The notes: a model not told the origin generated them from the sequence alone. 64,000 nt of DNA from an uncultured Acetobacteraceae bacterium (GCA_903895595.1 CAITUP010000091.1:62001-126000), one strand, 5' to 3'. Shown: positions 47,199-56,940, numbered from the stretch's first letter. Made by a program: numbers and translations.

Positions 47199-49898
47199 CT
47201 ATGCGTTGCCCCCGAGCTCCGCCAGATACGCGGACAGCGCATCCATCCACCGCCATGACTCCAGGGCGTGGCCAGCGTCCGCCGCGTCTTCCACCGCCCC
47301 ACCCAAATCGGTAATGACCGGAAATCCGAACATGCCCCCGGCGCCGCGCATCCGGTGCCCCAAAAACGCCACCGCGACGAAATCCAGCCGTTCCAAATCG
47401 CCCCGCATCGTCACGATATTCTGCTGGCAATTCCGCAGAAACACCCGAGCGGGTTCGGACGACCGAAGGTTTGCGCCGGCCAGGATGTTCGGGTCTTCCG
47501 CGACGGCCAACGTCGAGTGTTCCTTGATGGCCTGCAATAAAACCTCTTGCTTGATCGGCTTGGTCAAATAGGCGGTGCATCCCGCGGCCATGCACTTCTC
47601 CCGGTCGCCTTTCAAAGCGGAGGCCGTCAGCGCGATAATCGGTGTCGGCGCCCTGCCGTTCGCCTGTTCCCATGTGCGGATCGTCCGTGTCGCGGTCAAT
47701 CCGTCCATCACCGGCATTTGCCGGTCCATCAGCACCAGATCGTAGTCCCCGGTTTCGAACATCCGGCAGGCGATGGCGCCGGTTTCGGCCGTTTCGACCC
47801 GATACGGCGTATTTTCCAGATAAGCGAGCGTGATCGTGCGGTTGTCGGGGGAATCCTCCGCCAAAAGTATGCGCAGCGGCCGCAGCGGCGGTTCCGGATG
47901 GGTACCGACCGGTGCCCCCGTGCCGCGCGTGACCCCGGCCCAAATCTCGAACGGTACCGCGAAGGAGAATATGCTGCCCTGGTCGACCACGCTTTCCACC
48001 CAGATGCGCCCGCCCATCAGCTCTACCAGGCGTTTCGAAATCGTCAGTCCCAGTCCCGACCCACCGAAGCGGCGGGTGGTGGAGGAATCCGCCTGGGTAA
48101 ATTGCTCGAACACCCGGCCGAGGGTTTCCTCGGAAATCCCAATGCCCGTGTCCACGATGGTGAAATGCAGCGATGTCGGAACGGCGGGATCGCTGCCGCG
48201 CGCCACGCGCAGCGATACCGCGCCGTCCTCGGTAAACTTGATCGCATTGCCAACCAGATTGAGCAGTATCTGCCGCAGCCTCGTCGGATCTCCGACCAAT
48301 CCGGTGGGCACGTCGGGGGCGATCTCGCACACCAAAATCAGCCCCTTCTCCCGCGCCCGTACCGCCACCATTTCGGTGACTTTTTCCAGCAGATCGGTCA
48401 ACGAAAACCCGGTCCGCTCCAATTCCAGCTGCGACGCCTCGACCTTGGACAAATCGAGAATATCGTTGATCAAATTCAGCAAATTATCCCCGGCTCGGCG
48501 GATAATCTGCACATATTTGTCCTGTTCCGGGGACAGTACGCTTTGCGCGAGCAGGTCCGCGACGCCCATGATCGCGTTCATCGGGGTGCGGATTTCATGG
48601 CTCATGCTGGCGAGGAAATCCGACTTGGTGCGGCTCGCGCTTTCCGCCGCCGCGCGAGCCTGTTTCAGCTCCGCTTCGACTTCCTTCCGTTCCGTGATAT
48701 CGCGCGCCGCCGCAAACACGCCTTGCAGCGTGCGGGTGCGATTGTAGAACGTCGTCGCGTTGTACGATACCACGGTTTTTTTGCCGTCGCGCGCGCAGGC
48801 CGTCAATTCGTAGTCGGTGATTTTCCTGTCGTTCAATACCAACCGAATCGCCGCTTCCGCTCGGTCTGGATCCGTAAAAAAATCCTTGAACGGCGCACCG
48901 ATCAGCTCGTCGCGGGTGCTGCCGGTCAGCGCCTCCATCTGCTTGTTCACATCGGTGATGATGCCGTGCGGATCGGTTGTCATCAGCGCGTCGATATTGG
49001 ATTCGATCAGAGATCGGGTATAAAACTGTTGATCCCGTAAGCGTTGATCGAGCTTTTTCTGCTCCGCTTCGACCAGCTTGCGCGCGGTATTGTCGGTGCC
49101 GATCAGCAAATACCCGATGATGATCGAGCCCGCATTGCGCAACGCCGTGACGGACACCACGGCAGGAAACCGCGTCCCATCCTTGCGGATATAGGTCAGT
49201 TCGTAGATATCTTCGATCCCGCGGGAGGCCTTGAACACCAGCGCTTCGAACCCCGGCGTGATCGTCGTTCCCAACTCGGCACTCAACGATTGCGCACGCG
49301 CGATGACTTCGCGTGGATCGGAGATATCGGCGGGCGTGATTTTGTTCATCACCTCGGCGGCGGTGTAACCCAGCATCCGTTCGGCGCCGACATTGAAGAT
49401 CTGAATGACGCCCTTGGCGTCGGTCGCGATGCTGGAGAAATTCGCGCTGTTGAAAATCGCGCTTTGCAGTGCGCCGGCCTTGATCTCGGTTCCAATCAGC
49501 AAATAGCCGATAATGGCATCCTGCGCGTCGCGCAACGCGGTGACGGACACCACCGCCGGGAACCGGCTGCCATCCTTGCGGATGTAGGTCAGCTCGTAAA
49601 TATCCTCGATCCCGCGCGATGCTTTGAAGACCAGAGCCTCGAACCCCGGTGTGATCGTGGTGCCGAGTTCGACGCTCAGCGCCGTGGCGCGGGCGATCAC
49701 TTCCTGGGGGTCGGAGATATCGGCGGGCGTGATTTTGTTCATCACCTCGGCGGCGGTGTAGCCCAACATTCGTTCGGCGCCGACGTTGAAGATCTGAATG
49801 ACGCCCTTGGCGTCGGTGGCGATGCTGGAGAAATTGGCACTGTTGAAAATCGCGCTCTGCAGGGCACCGTCCTGCACCACCGGGTTATGGCCGCTCAT
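47199..49898 (-). CDS. Hybrid sensor histidine kinase (PAS-PAS-PAS-HisKA-HATPase-REC-Hpt)
   Basis: 899 residues from ATG 49898. Two nearly identical PAS units (residues 11-141 and 142-272), then a third PAS (about 295-405), HisKA with phospho-His H434 in 'FLASMSHEIRTPMN', HATPase with 'DTGIGIS' and 'GGSGLGLTISKRL', a receiver with Asp in 'LVLMDRQMP', and a C-terminal Hpt with His in 'FLGHRMRGAGG'. No membrane helices, so cytosolic; PAS domains may bind flavin, haem or small ligands. Phosphate should pass through REC and Hpt to the response regulator encoded just upstream, with which it overlaps by 4 bp. Confidence 0.93.
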   Translation of the reverse strand: MSGHNPVVQDGALQSAIFNSANFSSIATDAKGVIQIFNVGAERMLGYTAAEVMNKITPADISDPQEVIARATALSVELGTTITPGFEALVFKASRGIEDIYELTYIRKDGSRFPAVVSVTALRDAQDAIIGYLLIGTEIKAGALQSAIFNSANFSSIATDAKGVIQIFNVGAERMLGYTAAEVMNKITPADISDPREVIARAQSLSAELGTTITPGFEALVFKASRGIEDIYELTYIRKDGTRFPAVVSVTALRNAGSIIIGYLLIGTDNTARKLVEAEQKKLDQRLRDQQFYTRSLIESNIDALMTTDPHGIITDVNKQMEALTGSTRDELIGAPFKDFFTDPDRAEAAIRLVLNDRKITDYELTACARDGKKTVVSYNATTFYNRTRTLQGVFAAARDITERKEVEAELKQARAAAESASRTKSDFLASMSHEIRTPMNAIMGVADLLAQSVLSPEQDKYVQIIRRAGDNLLNLINDILDLSKVEASQLELERTGFSLTDLLEKVTEMVAVRAREKGLILVCEIAPDVPTGLVGDPTRLRQILLNLVGNAIKFTEDGAVSLRVARGSDPAVPTSLHFTIVDTGIGISEETLGRVFEQFTQADSSTTRRFGGSGLGLTISKRLVELMGGRIWVESVVDQGSIFSFAVPFEIWAGVTRGTGAPVGTHPEPPLRPLRILLAEDSPDNRTITLAYLENTPYRVETAETGAIACRMFETGDYDLVLMDRQMPVMDGLTATRTIRTWEQANGRAPTPIIALTASALKGDREKCMAAGCTAYLTKPIKQEVLLQAIKEHSTLAVAEDPNILAGANLRSSEPARVFLRNCQQNIVTMRGDLERLDFVAVAFLGHRMRGAGGMFGFPVITDLGGAVEDAADAGHALESWRWMDALSAYLAELGGNA
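49083..49868 (-). repeat. Tandem 393-bp duplication encoding two PAS domains
   Basis: Bases 49476-49868 and 49083-49475 encode two consecutive 131-residue PAS units that differ at only about a dozen residues (for example 'DPQEVIARAT' against 'DPREVIARAQ'). Both begin at 'GALQSAIFNSANF'. The near-identity implies a recent in-frame duplication. Confidence 0.9.
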
Positions 49899-50266
49899 GG
49901 CCGGTGCATCGCCGCCACGTCCAGCGCGCATTGCATGGCGAGCAGCAGCGCGGGTTCGCGGAACGGCTTCTCCAGCACCACCGCGTGCTGCCGGAGGGCG
50001 CTGATACGGGCGACATTGCCGGTCATATAAAGGTGCGGCACGTACCAGTCGCGGAGGATTTCCTCCATGGCCGCCACGCCGCTGCCTTTGCCCAGACCCA
50101 CGTCAACGATCATCAGATCGGGCCGGTGTTCCGTGGCGGCCGCGATGGCTTCCGCCTCGGTGACCGCGATGGCACAGGTCTTGTGGCCAGCGTCTTCCAA
50201 CATGACGGATAGCAACATGCCAATCAGGGCGTCGTCCTCGACCAGGAGGACACGGAGCGCATTCAT
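49895..50266 (-). CDS. Single-domain response regulator
   Basis: 123 residues from ATG 50266, consisting of one receiver domain only: acidic pocket 'LLVEDDALIGM', phospho-Asp in 'LMIVDVGLGKGSG', conserved Lys in 'VVLEKPFREP'. With no output domain it probably relays phosphate or regulates by protein contact. It overlaps the hybrid kinase gene by 4 bp, and the pair is divergent from fbaB across 194 bp. Confidence 0.9.
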   Translation of the reverse strand: MNALRVLLVEDDALIGMLLSVMLEDAGHKTCAIAVTEAEAIAAATEHRPDLMIVDVGLGKGSGVAAMEEILRDWYVPHLYMTGNVARISALRQHAVVLEKPFREPALLLAMQCALDVAAMHRP

Positions 50267-50460
50267 GGTATCGGATTTCCCGTTATCGGTCGGACTCGCA
50301 CTGCGACGAGGCCGTCGCAACATGGACGTTGGCCAGCTACGGGGCCAGGGTAACAGGTTCGGAAACTACCTATGCCGTCCCGAGGCTTGCCGGTGGGTGG
50401 GCGATCCTCTAAAAGCGGCCCCCGATATCGCACAACAATACAATTCGGATTGGGCCAGCC

Positions 50461-51375
50461 ATGCGCGTCACTCAGAAGGTTAAGAAGATCCTCGATTGGT
50501 ATGAGGGCGATAACCCCGGCGTGAAGGCCAATCTGGCCCGTATCCTGTGCACAGGTAAGCTCGCCGGCACCGGCAAGGTCGTCATCCTGCCGGTCGACCA
50601 AGGGTTCGAACATGGGCCGGCTCGCAGCTTCGCGCCGAATCCGCCGGCTTACGATCCGCACTATCACTACCAGTTGGCCATCGACGCCGGGCTGAACGCC
50701 TACGCCGCGCCGTTGGGCATGCTCGCGCAGGGTGCCGACACCTTCGCCGGCCAGATTCCGACGATCCTGAAGGTCAACAGCTCCAACAGCCTGGCCACCA
50801 ACAAGGATCAGGCCGTGACCGCTGGCGTGAAGGACGCGCTGCGCCTGGGTTGCGCCGCCATCGGCTTCACCATCTACCCCGGCAGCGAATACGCCTTCGC
50901 GCAGATGGAAGAGCTGCGGGAACTGACGCTTGAGGCGAAAGACGCCGGCCTCGCCACCGTCGTGTGGTCGTATCCGCGCGGCCCGGCCTTGGATAAGGCG
51001 GCCGAAACCGCCGTCGATATCTGCGCCTATGCCGCGCAGATGGCCGCGCTGATGGGCGCCAACATCATCAAGGTGAAGCCGCCGACCGCCGTAATCGGCC
51101 TGGAAGCGGCGAAAAAGACCTACGAGAAGTTCGACGGCTCCACGATGGCCAAACGCGTGGCGCACGTGATGCAGGCGTCCTTCGCCGGCAAGCGCGTCGT
51201 CGTGTTCTCTGGCGGTGAGGCGAAGGACCTGGACGGCGTGTTCGAGGAAGTGCGCGGTCTGCGCGACGGCGGCGCCAACGGGTCGATCATCGGCCGCAAC
51301 ACCTTCCAGCGCCCGCGGGAAGCGGCGTTGGAGATGTTGAACAAGATCGTCGACATCTACCTGAACAAGGCCTGA
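50461..51375 (+). CDS. fbaB: Class I fructose-bisphosphate aldolase (DhnA type)
   Basis: 304 residues of the DhnA/FbaB family. '[16 protein letters not shown]' holds the N-terminal active-site Asp, '[17 protein letters not shown]' and '[13 protein letters not shown]' the Schiff-base lysine, '[12 protein letters not shown]' a phosphate-binding loop. It cleaves or forms fructose 1,6-bisphosphate. thiE follows after 4 bp. Confidence 0.93.
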   Translation: MRVTQKVKKILDWYEGDNPGVKANLARILCTGKLAGTGKVVILPVDQGFEHGPARSFAPNPPAYDPHYHYQLAIDAGLNAYAAPLGMLAQGADTFAGQIPTILKVNSSNSLATNKDQAVTAGVKDALRLGCAAIGFTIYPGSEYAFAQMEELRELTLEAKDAGLATVVWSYPRGPALDKAAETAVDICAYAAQMAALMGANIIKVKPPTAVIGLEAAKKTYEKFDGSTMAKRVAHVMQASFAGKRVVVFSGGEAKDLDGVFEEVRGLRDGGANGSIIGRNTFQRPREAALEMLNKIVDIYLNKA

Positions 51376-51379
51376 TCCC

Positions 51380-52015
51380 ATGGCAGCCGATCGCTGCCGG
51401 GTCTACCTGATCACGCCCGAGAAGTTCGATTTGTTGCCGTTCGCCGACCAGTTGGCGGCGGCGCTGGATGCGGGCGACGTGGCGGCGGTGCAGCTGCGGA
51501 TCAAAGACGTGTCCGACAGCGTCTGGAAACGCAACATCGACGTGCTGCGGCCGGTCACGCAGGCGCGTGGCGTGGCCTTCCTGCTGAACGACCGCGCCGA
51601 TCTCGTGGTCGGGACCGGCTGCGACGGCGCCCATGTCGGCCAGGACGACATTCCGGCCCGTGAGGCTCGGCGGATCATGGGGCCGGACCTGATGCTGGGC
51701 GTGACCTGCAAGGGCAGCCGCGATCTGGCGATGACGGCCGGGGAGGATGGGGCCGACTACGTGGCGTTCGGGGCGTTCTATCCGTCCACCACGAAGACGG
51801 TGACCAATCAGGTCGATCCGGAAATTCTGCGCTGGTGGTCGGAACTTATGGAAATTCCCAGCTGCGCGATCGGGGGGATCACGCCGGAAAATTGCGCGCC
51901 ACTGGTGCAGGCGGGGACGGATTTCCTGGCGGTGGTCGGGTGCGTGTGGAACCACCCGGACGGGCCGGCAGCCGGGGTGAAGGCGCTGAACGCGGCGATT
52001 TTGGCGGCGGGGTAA
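51380..52015 (+). CDS. thiE: Thiamine-phosphate synthase
   Basis: 211 residues with the TIM-barrel signatures of ThiE: '[12 protein letters not shown]', '[11 protein letters not shown]', '[20 protein letters not shown]', '[13 protein letters not shown]' and '[18 protein letters not shown]'. It joins HMP-PP and thiazole phosphate. No TPP riboswitch lies upstream, since the gene starts 4 bp after fbaB; the odd pairing with an aldolase is common in Rhodospirillales. Confidence 0.93.
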   Translation: MAADRCRVYLITPEKFDLLPFADQLAAALDAGDVAAVQLRIKDVSDSVWKRNIDVLRPVTQARGVAFLLNDRADLVVGTGCDGAHVGQDDIPAREARRIMGPDLMLGVTCKGSRDLAMTAGEDGADYVAFGAFYPSTTKTVTNQVDPEILRWWSELMEIPSCAIGGITPENCAPLVQAGTDFLAVVGCVWNHPDGPAAGVKALNAAILAAG

Positions 52016-52059
52016 GGCGCTTTTCCCTGCTTTGGTACGAGGCGTGTCATAGGCTCCGC

Positions 52060-52347
52060 GTGAATTGCGATCCCGGCGAGATCCTTCGTGAGGAATTCAT
52101 GATCCCGCTGGGTCTCAGCGCGAACGCCCTGGCTAGGGCGCTGGGCGTGCCACCGAACCGTATCTCCACGATTGTTGCCAAAGAAGACCCGCGCGCGGTC
52201 ACACCGGATACCGCGCTCCGCCTGTCGCGCTATTTCGGCACGACGGCGGAACTTTGGCTGAACCTGCAAAGCGCCTACGATCTGTCCGAAGCACTGGTGC
52301 ATCGCGGTCCGCACATCGAGAAGATCGTTCAGCCCCGGGCGGCGTGA
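52060..52347 (+). CDS. HigA-family antitoxin, no HigB partner
   Basis: 95 residues from GTG 52060. XRE-type HTH with the HigA hallmarks 'NCDPGEILREEFMIPLGLSA', 'NALARALGVPPNRIS', 'DTALRLSRYFGTTAELWLNL' and 'QSAYDLSEAL'. HigA normally follows a HigB toxin gene by a few bases, but only 44 bp separate this gene from thiE. It is therefore an orphan, perhaps acting as a transcription repressor or guarding against a distant toxin. Confidence 0.88.
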   Translation: MNCDPGEILREEFMIPLGLSANALARALGVPPNRISTIVAKEDPRAVTPDTALRLSRYFGTTAELWLNLQSAYDLSEALVHRGPHIEKIVQPRAA

Positions 52348-52389
52348 GGCCGAACGTCTTCTTCGTTGCCGATCCCGACGTTCCTAAAC

Positions 52390-53553
52390 CTACCGCGCCG
52401 GTCCGCGCATCGAAGCCGGTTGCCCCGGTAGTTTCATGGTGTCCACCAGTACCAACTTCCCGCCCTCGATATGGAACGTCTGCAAATCGCGGTCGGAGTA
52501 GTTGCCGATATACACATAATCGCCCTTCGGACTGAACGCCACGCCCTCCGGCACCGCGCCTAATTTTGCTCGGCCGGTCACGGTCAACATGCCGTTGGCA
52601 CCGACCGACATCAGCACGGCCTCTCCATTCTTTGTATAGTTGTAGGCAGTCGGAAGCGCGGTGGTACCGAGCAGCAGCGGCGCAACGGCGATTTTGCCGT
52701 TGGGGGAGATGGCGAAACCTTCCGGCCCAGTGCCGGGGGTCATGAGGCCGACGACATGCGGATGCGGCCCGGTTGCCTCGATAATGACCTCCGCGTCGCC
52801 GTTGAACCCGCCGGCCCCGACGTTCGACGCGATGGCGTATTTGCCGTCCGCGGTCATATCGATGTTGTAGGGGTTGAAGCCGGCCGGAATATCCAAGGTT
52901 TTATCGTACTGCACTTTGGTGCCATCGATCGACAGCACGCCGATCCTGTTCACCATGTTGATACAGATAAAGGCGCGTTTACCGTCGGGCGCGATGGCGA
53001 CGGCCGCGACTTCCTGGCCGATCTGCACCTCATCCACCACTTTCGCGACACCGCCGGCCAGCGAAACGACCGACACGCTTTTGCCGGCGCGGTTGGCGAT
53101 CAGGATCAGGTCGCCCTTGTGCGAAATCGCCAACCCGGATGGCTGGGTGCCGACCGTCAGCGTATCGGACAACTTCGGCGGATTGGCGGTCAGATCGATA
53201 ATGAACAGTTTGTTGTCCATCGCGATCTTCCATTTGTCCCCGTCCGGCACGGTGATCACGGAATTCGCCATGACACCGGTTTTACCGTCCGGCGCGATCT
53301 GCAGATTCGTCGGCGGCCCGAGCAGGGAGTTCATCAGGGGCAAGGTGGCGCGGATTTTGGGTTTGGCGGGGTTGGACACGTCCAACACCACCAGCGAGTC
53401 CTTGCCCGGCGGGCCGGGAACCTGACCGCTGGGGCCGATGACGACTTTCTCGTCCAAGCCAATCAAGATGTCATTGACGCCGGCCTGGGCAAGGCCAGGC
53501 AGCAGTGTGGCGGCGGCCAATGCCGTGGCCGCGAGTACGCCGCGCAGTGTCAT
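52390..53553 (-). CDS. Secreted YncE-like beta-propeller protein
   Basis: 387 residues from ATG 53553. Signal peptide ending near 'LPGLAQA', then seven-bladed YVTN-type propeller repeats ('PSGLAISHKGDLILIANRAG', 'AAVAIAPDGKRAFICINMVN', 'PEGVAFSPKGDYVYIGNYSD'). Periplasmic; the family often stands beside quinoprotein or surface systems, with unclear function. It follows the flavin oxidoreductase gene after 51 bp on the same strand. Confidence 0.88.
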   Translation of the reverse strand: MTLRGVLAATALAAATLLPGLAQAGVNDILIGLDEKVVIGPSGQVPGPPGKDSLVVLDVSNPAKPKIRATLPLMNSLLGPPTNLQIAPDGKTGVMANSVITVPDGDKWKIAMDNKLFIIDLTANPPKLSDTLTVGTQPSGLAISHKGDLILIANRAGKSVSVVSLAGGVAKVVDEVQIGQEVAAVAIAPDGKRAFICINMVNRIGVLSIDGTKVQYDKTLDIPAGFNPYNIDMTADGKYAIASNVGAGGFNGDAEVIIEATGPHPHVVGLMTPGTGPEGFAISPNGKIAVAPLLLGTTALPTAYNYTKNGEAVLMSVGANGMLTVTGRAKLGAVPEGVAFSPKGDYVYIGNYSDRDLQTFHIEGGKLVLVDTMKLPGQPASMRGPAR

Positions 53554-53604
53554 CGTTCGTTCCTCCATTTTGTTCCGGCCCTCGGACGAGGCCATGGAGG
53601 AAGC

Positions 53605-55032
53605 CTAGGCGCGAGAGCCTCGCGGCGGCAAGCCGCCCCGGTTTAACGCCGCCGCATACAATTCCGGTCCGAAATCCGGCGCCACGTCCGCCCGCATCCG
53701 TTCTGCGTGCCTGTCGATATCGGCCAGCATCAGGTCGCGGCTAATCCGAGCGGTGACGCCCGGAATATCCCGCTTCATCGACGGCACGTCGCCGATGGGC
53801 ACGCCGAAGCTCACAAAACCCGCGACATTGTGCACGTGGATGTTGCCCAGATACGGCGCCGTGCCGGGCGTTTTTTCCAGATATTCGTGCCCCTCGCCCA
53901 GATACGGATGCGCACCGAGGTAATCGTCCAACTGGTCCACCGGTGGATCGTAACGATCCCGCCACAGCATGATTTTATCCGCGAACCCAGCCAGCTCGGC
54001 GCGCGCGTTCGGATCGACGAAATAGCCAGTGCCGGCAATAGCGAAATCGCAACGGACTTCCGCGCCTCCCGCCTGGGCCACGATCTGCCCGCCTTCGATG
54101 CGGGCGGACTCCCACGGCGATGACAGATGCAAATGGAAATTCGGAAACGCCACCGCGCGGGTGATCGCATCCACGGTCGGGGTGGAGCCGTAACGACGGA
54201 AGCGCACCGCTTGCTCCCACCTGACCGCATCCGGCAGGGACCGGTAATTGTCGTAGGCGCCCGGAAATCCGCGGGAGCGGGAAATCGGCACCGAGGCGAT
54301 GGTGTCCCGGCGCGCATACAGATGCACAGTACCCGCACCCGCTTCCAAGGCAACGCCCGCCGCGTCGAAGGCCGAAGCCGCAGCCCCCACAACGGCCACG
54401 GTCTTCCCGCGCAACGCCGAAAAATCGATGACATCGGCGGTATGTGCACGGAACGCCGTCGGCAGCGCTTCCATCGCCGGCGGATAATACGGCCCGCCAG
54501 TGCCGCCGACGCCGTTCGCCAGCACGATTTTGCGGGTGGTTTCGATCCCGGTGTTCAGATGCAGGCGGAAATGATCGCCCGCCGGTTCGATCCGGTCCAG
54601 CCGGACGCCGTAACGGACCTCGATCCCCAGGAACTGCTTGTACCACGACAGGTACGCGGCCCAATCCACCCGGCGGATGCGGTCGATCGCGGCATAGGCC
54701 TCCCGTCCGTGACGAGCTTCGTACCAGGCCTGGAAACTCAGTGCCGGCAGGCTCAACTCCGGGCCCACCAACGATTTCGGCGTGCGCAGCAGGTTCATGC
54801 GGGCGGCGTGCAGCCATACGCCCGCATGCGCCTCATCCGGCGCGGCATCGATGACCGAGACCTTGCCGATCCCCGCCCGCCGCAGCGCCCAGGCGAAGGC
54901 GCAACCGGTCTGGCCGCCGCCCACCAACACGACGTTATGGTCGATCCCCGGACGTTCCAGCACCCAATTCCGAGGCGCCGGACCGATCAGCCGCAACGCC
55001 TGATGGGCGCCGGCGTCCGGGTCCTGGGTCAC
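53605..55032 (-). CDS. FAD/NAD(P)-dependent oxidoreductase (flavin monooxygenase-like)
   Basis: 475 residues from GTG 55032, which overlaps the hydrolase stop by 4 bp (GTGA). FAD site 'NVVLVGGGQTGCAFAWAL' (GxGxxG-type), second dinucleotide site 'TVAVVGAAASAFDAAGVAL', and 'AIAGTGYFVDPNAR' (ATG motif) define the group of class B-like monooxygenases and related oxidoreductases. The enzyme and the adjacent hydrolase are likely to act in sequence on an unknown substrate, possibly ester formation by Baeyer-Villiger chemistry then hydrolysis (inference). Confidence 0.85.
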   Translation of the reverse strand: MTQDPDAGAHQALRLIGPAPRNWVLERPGIDHNVVLVGGGQTGCAFAWALRRAGIGKVSVIDAAPDEAHAGVWLHAARMNLLRTPKSLVGPELSLPALSFQAWYEARHGREAYAAIDRIRRVDWAAYLSWYKQFLGIEVRYGVRLDRIEPAGDHFRLHLNTGIETTRKIVLANGVGGTGGPYYPPAMEALPTAFRAHTADVIDFSALRGKTVAVVGAAASAFDAAGVALEAGAGTVHLYARRDTIASVPISRSRGFPGAYDNYRSLPDAVRWEQAVRFRRYGSTPTVDAITRAVAFPNFHLHLSSPWESARIEGGQIVAQAGGAEVRCDFAIAGTGYFVDPNARAELAGFADKIMLWRDRYDPPVDQLDDYLGAHPYLGEGHEYLEKTPGTAPYLGNIHVHNVAGFVSFGVPIGDVPSMKRDIPGVTARISRDLMLADIDRHAERMRADVAPDFGPELYAAALNRGGLPPRGSRA

Positions 55033-55787
55033 AGGCCGGCCGCGACCCGATGGGCGCGCAGGAACGACCGCACTTGGCGCACGACGACCGGGATCATCTC
55101 CGGCGGCTCCTTCCACGGGTAGGTGCTGACTTCGGAGTTCGGCGCGAGGGCGACGACCTCCATCGCCACCGCCAACGGGTGCGGCGGCACGTCGTCGGGC
55201 AGCACCAGCACGGGCGTCTGGCAGTTGCGCACGAAGTTGCGGCTGACGGTGAACACGAAATCCGGGTTGGCGCGATACATCTTGGTCAGGAACGCATCGA
55301 TCTGCTCCATCGTGATGTCCGGCCGCCGACCGACAAGCTGCGGCCCCCAACCTTTCATGTTGTTGCTGTGGAACTGATCCGGCAGCTCCGGCCGGAAGCC
55401 GCTGGGCTGCGCCGCCACCGCCGCGACGACGCGATTGCCAGCGCGCTTCAGCAGGTTCCAGATGAATGGCCCGCCGATGCAGTAGCCGATGACCATGAAC
55501 TTATCGATGCCGAGGTGATCCATCAGGCCGATATGATCGTCGGTGTAGCTGTCCCAGGGGCGGTCGATTTCCAGCGGCCCGGTGGACTCGCCGCCCGTGG
55601 CGTTGCGAAGGTCCATCGAAATGACGCGGTATTCGTTCGACAGTTCCACCATCGGGTTGAACGGCGCGCTGCCGGTCAGAAACCCGAGCGTGGAGTTCAA
55701 GCCGCCGCCGGGGATGACGAGGATGGGGAAGCCGGTTCCCTTTTCCTCATAATGGATGCGGACGGCGCCTCTTTCGTAGAACGGCAT
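55029..55787 (-). CDS. Alpha/beta hydrolase with Cys nucleophile
   Basis: 252 residues, canonical alpha/beta fold: 'ILVIPGGGLNS' (oxyanion hole), nucleophile elbow 'VIGYCIGGPFI' where Cys replaces the usual Ser (as in dienelactone hydrolases), then 'VLVLPDDVPPHP' with acid and probable catalytic His. No signal peptide. It overlaps the oxidoreductase gene by 4 bp, so co-translation is expected. Confidence 0.85.
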   Translation of the reverse strand: MPFYERGAVRIHYEEKGTGFPILVIPGGGLNSTLGFLTGSAPFNPMVELSNEYRVISMDLRNATGGESTGPLEIDRPWDSYTDDHIGLMDHLGIDKFMVIGYCIGGPFIWNLLKRAGNRVVAAVAAQPSGFRPELPDQFHSNNMKGWGPQLVGRRPDITMEQIDAFLTKMYRANPDFVFTVSRNFVRNCQTPVLVLPDDVPPHPLAVAMEVVALAPNSEVSTYPWKEPPEMIPVVVRQVRSFLRAHRVAAGL

Positions 55788-55869
55788 GGTGGTTTCCCCC
55801 TCGGATTTTGTGTTGAAAGTCTAGCTGGGGGATGATGGCCGCTCAACCCCAGGGCATTGGAGCGTTCGG

Positions 55870-56940
55870 ATGCAGATTTGGACCACGGGAGTCGCCTCCC
55901 CGCGCGGAACGGCGGGTGTGGCGCGGCAGTTGGAGGAAGCGGGCTGGGACGGGCTGCTGGTGGTGGATTCCCAGAACCTGTCCGGCGATCCCTACGTTGC
56001 GCTGGCGATGGCCGCCACCGTGACCAAGCGGTTGGGGCTTGGGACGGGGGTGACGAACTCGGTGACGCGGCATGCGTCGGTGACGGCGAATTCGATTACC
56101 AGCGTGCATCGGATCTCCAACGGTCGCGCGGTGCTGGGGATCGGGCGCGGGGACTCGGCGTTGGCACATCTGGGACGCGCGCCCGCTCGGTTGCCGTCAT
56201 TCTCGCGGTATTTGAAGCAGTTGCGGGCGTATCTGCATGGGGAGGCGGTGGCCTTCGCCGACATCGACATCCCGCTGGACGTAGCGCCGCCGATGTCGGA
56301 GCTGGAACTGGCCGACGCGCCGCCGTTTAGCCGTATCGACTGGATCGGCGCGCGGGGCACGCCGGTGCCGATCGAGGTCGCGGCGAGCGGGCCGCGGGTG
56401 ATCGCGCTGGCGGCTTTGTATGCCGACCGGGTGATGTTCGCGCTGGGCGCGGATGTGGAACGGATCGCCTGGGGTATTTCTCTCGCCCGCGAGACGCGGC
56501 GCAAGGCGGGGCTGGACCCGGACGGGATCGCGTTCGGGGCTTACGTGAATTGCGGGTGCAGTTCAGATGCCGACAAGGCGCGCGATTTGGTCCGCGGCGG
56601 TCTGACCACCTTTGCGCGGTTTTCCGTGATGCACGGCAAGGCGAGCGGGCCGTTGTCGGGCGATGACCGAGCGGTGCTGCACGATCTGCGGGACAATTAC
56701 GACATGAAGGCGCACACGCGCGGGGATTCGCGGCAGGCGGGCGTGCTGACACCGGATTTCATCGATCGTTTCGCGATTGTCGGCACGCCGGAACGGTGCG
56801 TGGAACGACTGCGGGGGCTGACGGCGCTGGGGTTGGATAAGGTGGCGATGACCGGATCGTTGCGCGGCGTGTCGGAGGGCGATGCGGCGGAGTCGAAACG
56901 GTTGATCGAGACGGAGGTTCTGGCGGCGGCGCGGGCCTAA
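55870..56940 (+). CDS. LLM-class flavin-dependent oxidoreductase (F420-type)
   Basis: 356 residues of the luciferase-like family. 'QLEEAGWDGLLVVDSQNLSG', 'RLGLGTGVTNSVTRHASV' and 'ISNGRAVLGIGRGDSALAHL' match the F420-dependent methylenetetrahydromethanopterin-reductase-like subgroup; 'FAIVGTPERCVERLRGL' is typical of the C-terminus. It is divergent from the hydrolase gene, and its end overlaps the remnant vapC by 4 bp. Substrate unknown. Confidence 0.9.
   Translation: MQIWTTGVASPRGTAGVARQLEEAGWDGLLVVDSQNLSGDPYVALAMAATVTKRLGLGTGVTNSVTRHASVTANSITSVHRISNGRAVLGIGRGDSALAHLGRAPARLPSFSRYLKQLRAYLHGEAVAFADIDIPLDVAPPMSELELADAPPFSRIDWIGARGTPVPIEVAASGPRVIALAALYADRVMFALGADVERIAWGISLARETRRKAGLDPDGIAFGAYVNCGCSSDADKARDLVRGGLTTFARFSVMHGKASGPLSGDDRAVLHDLRDNYDMKAHTRGDSRQAGVLTPDFIDRFAIVGTPERCVERLRGLTALGLDKVAMTGSLRGVSEGDAAESKRLIETEVLAAARA

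Noticed and set aside
51366-51400. TPP riboswitch before thiE
   Set aside because: thiE starts 4 bp after fbaB, leaving no room for a riboswitch, and none of the conserved core is seen upstream.
52016-52059. HigB toxin remnant before higA
   Set aside because: Only 44 bp remain after thiE, and they resemble no HigB terminus in any frame.
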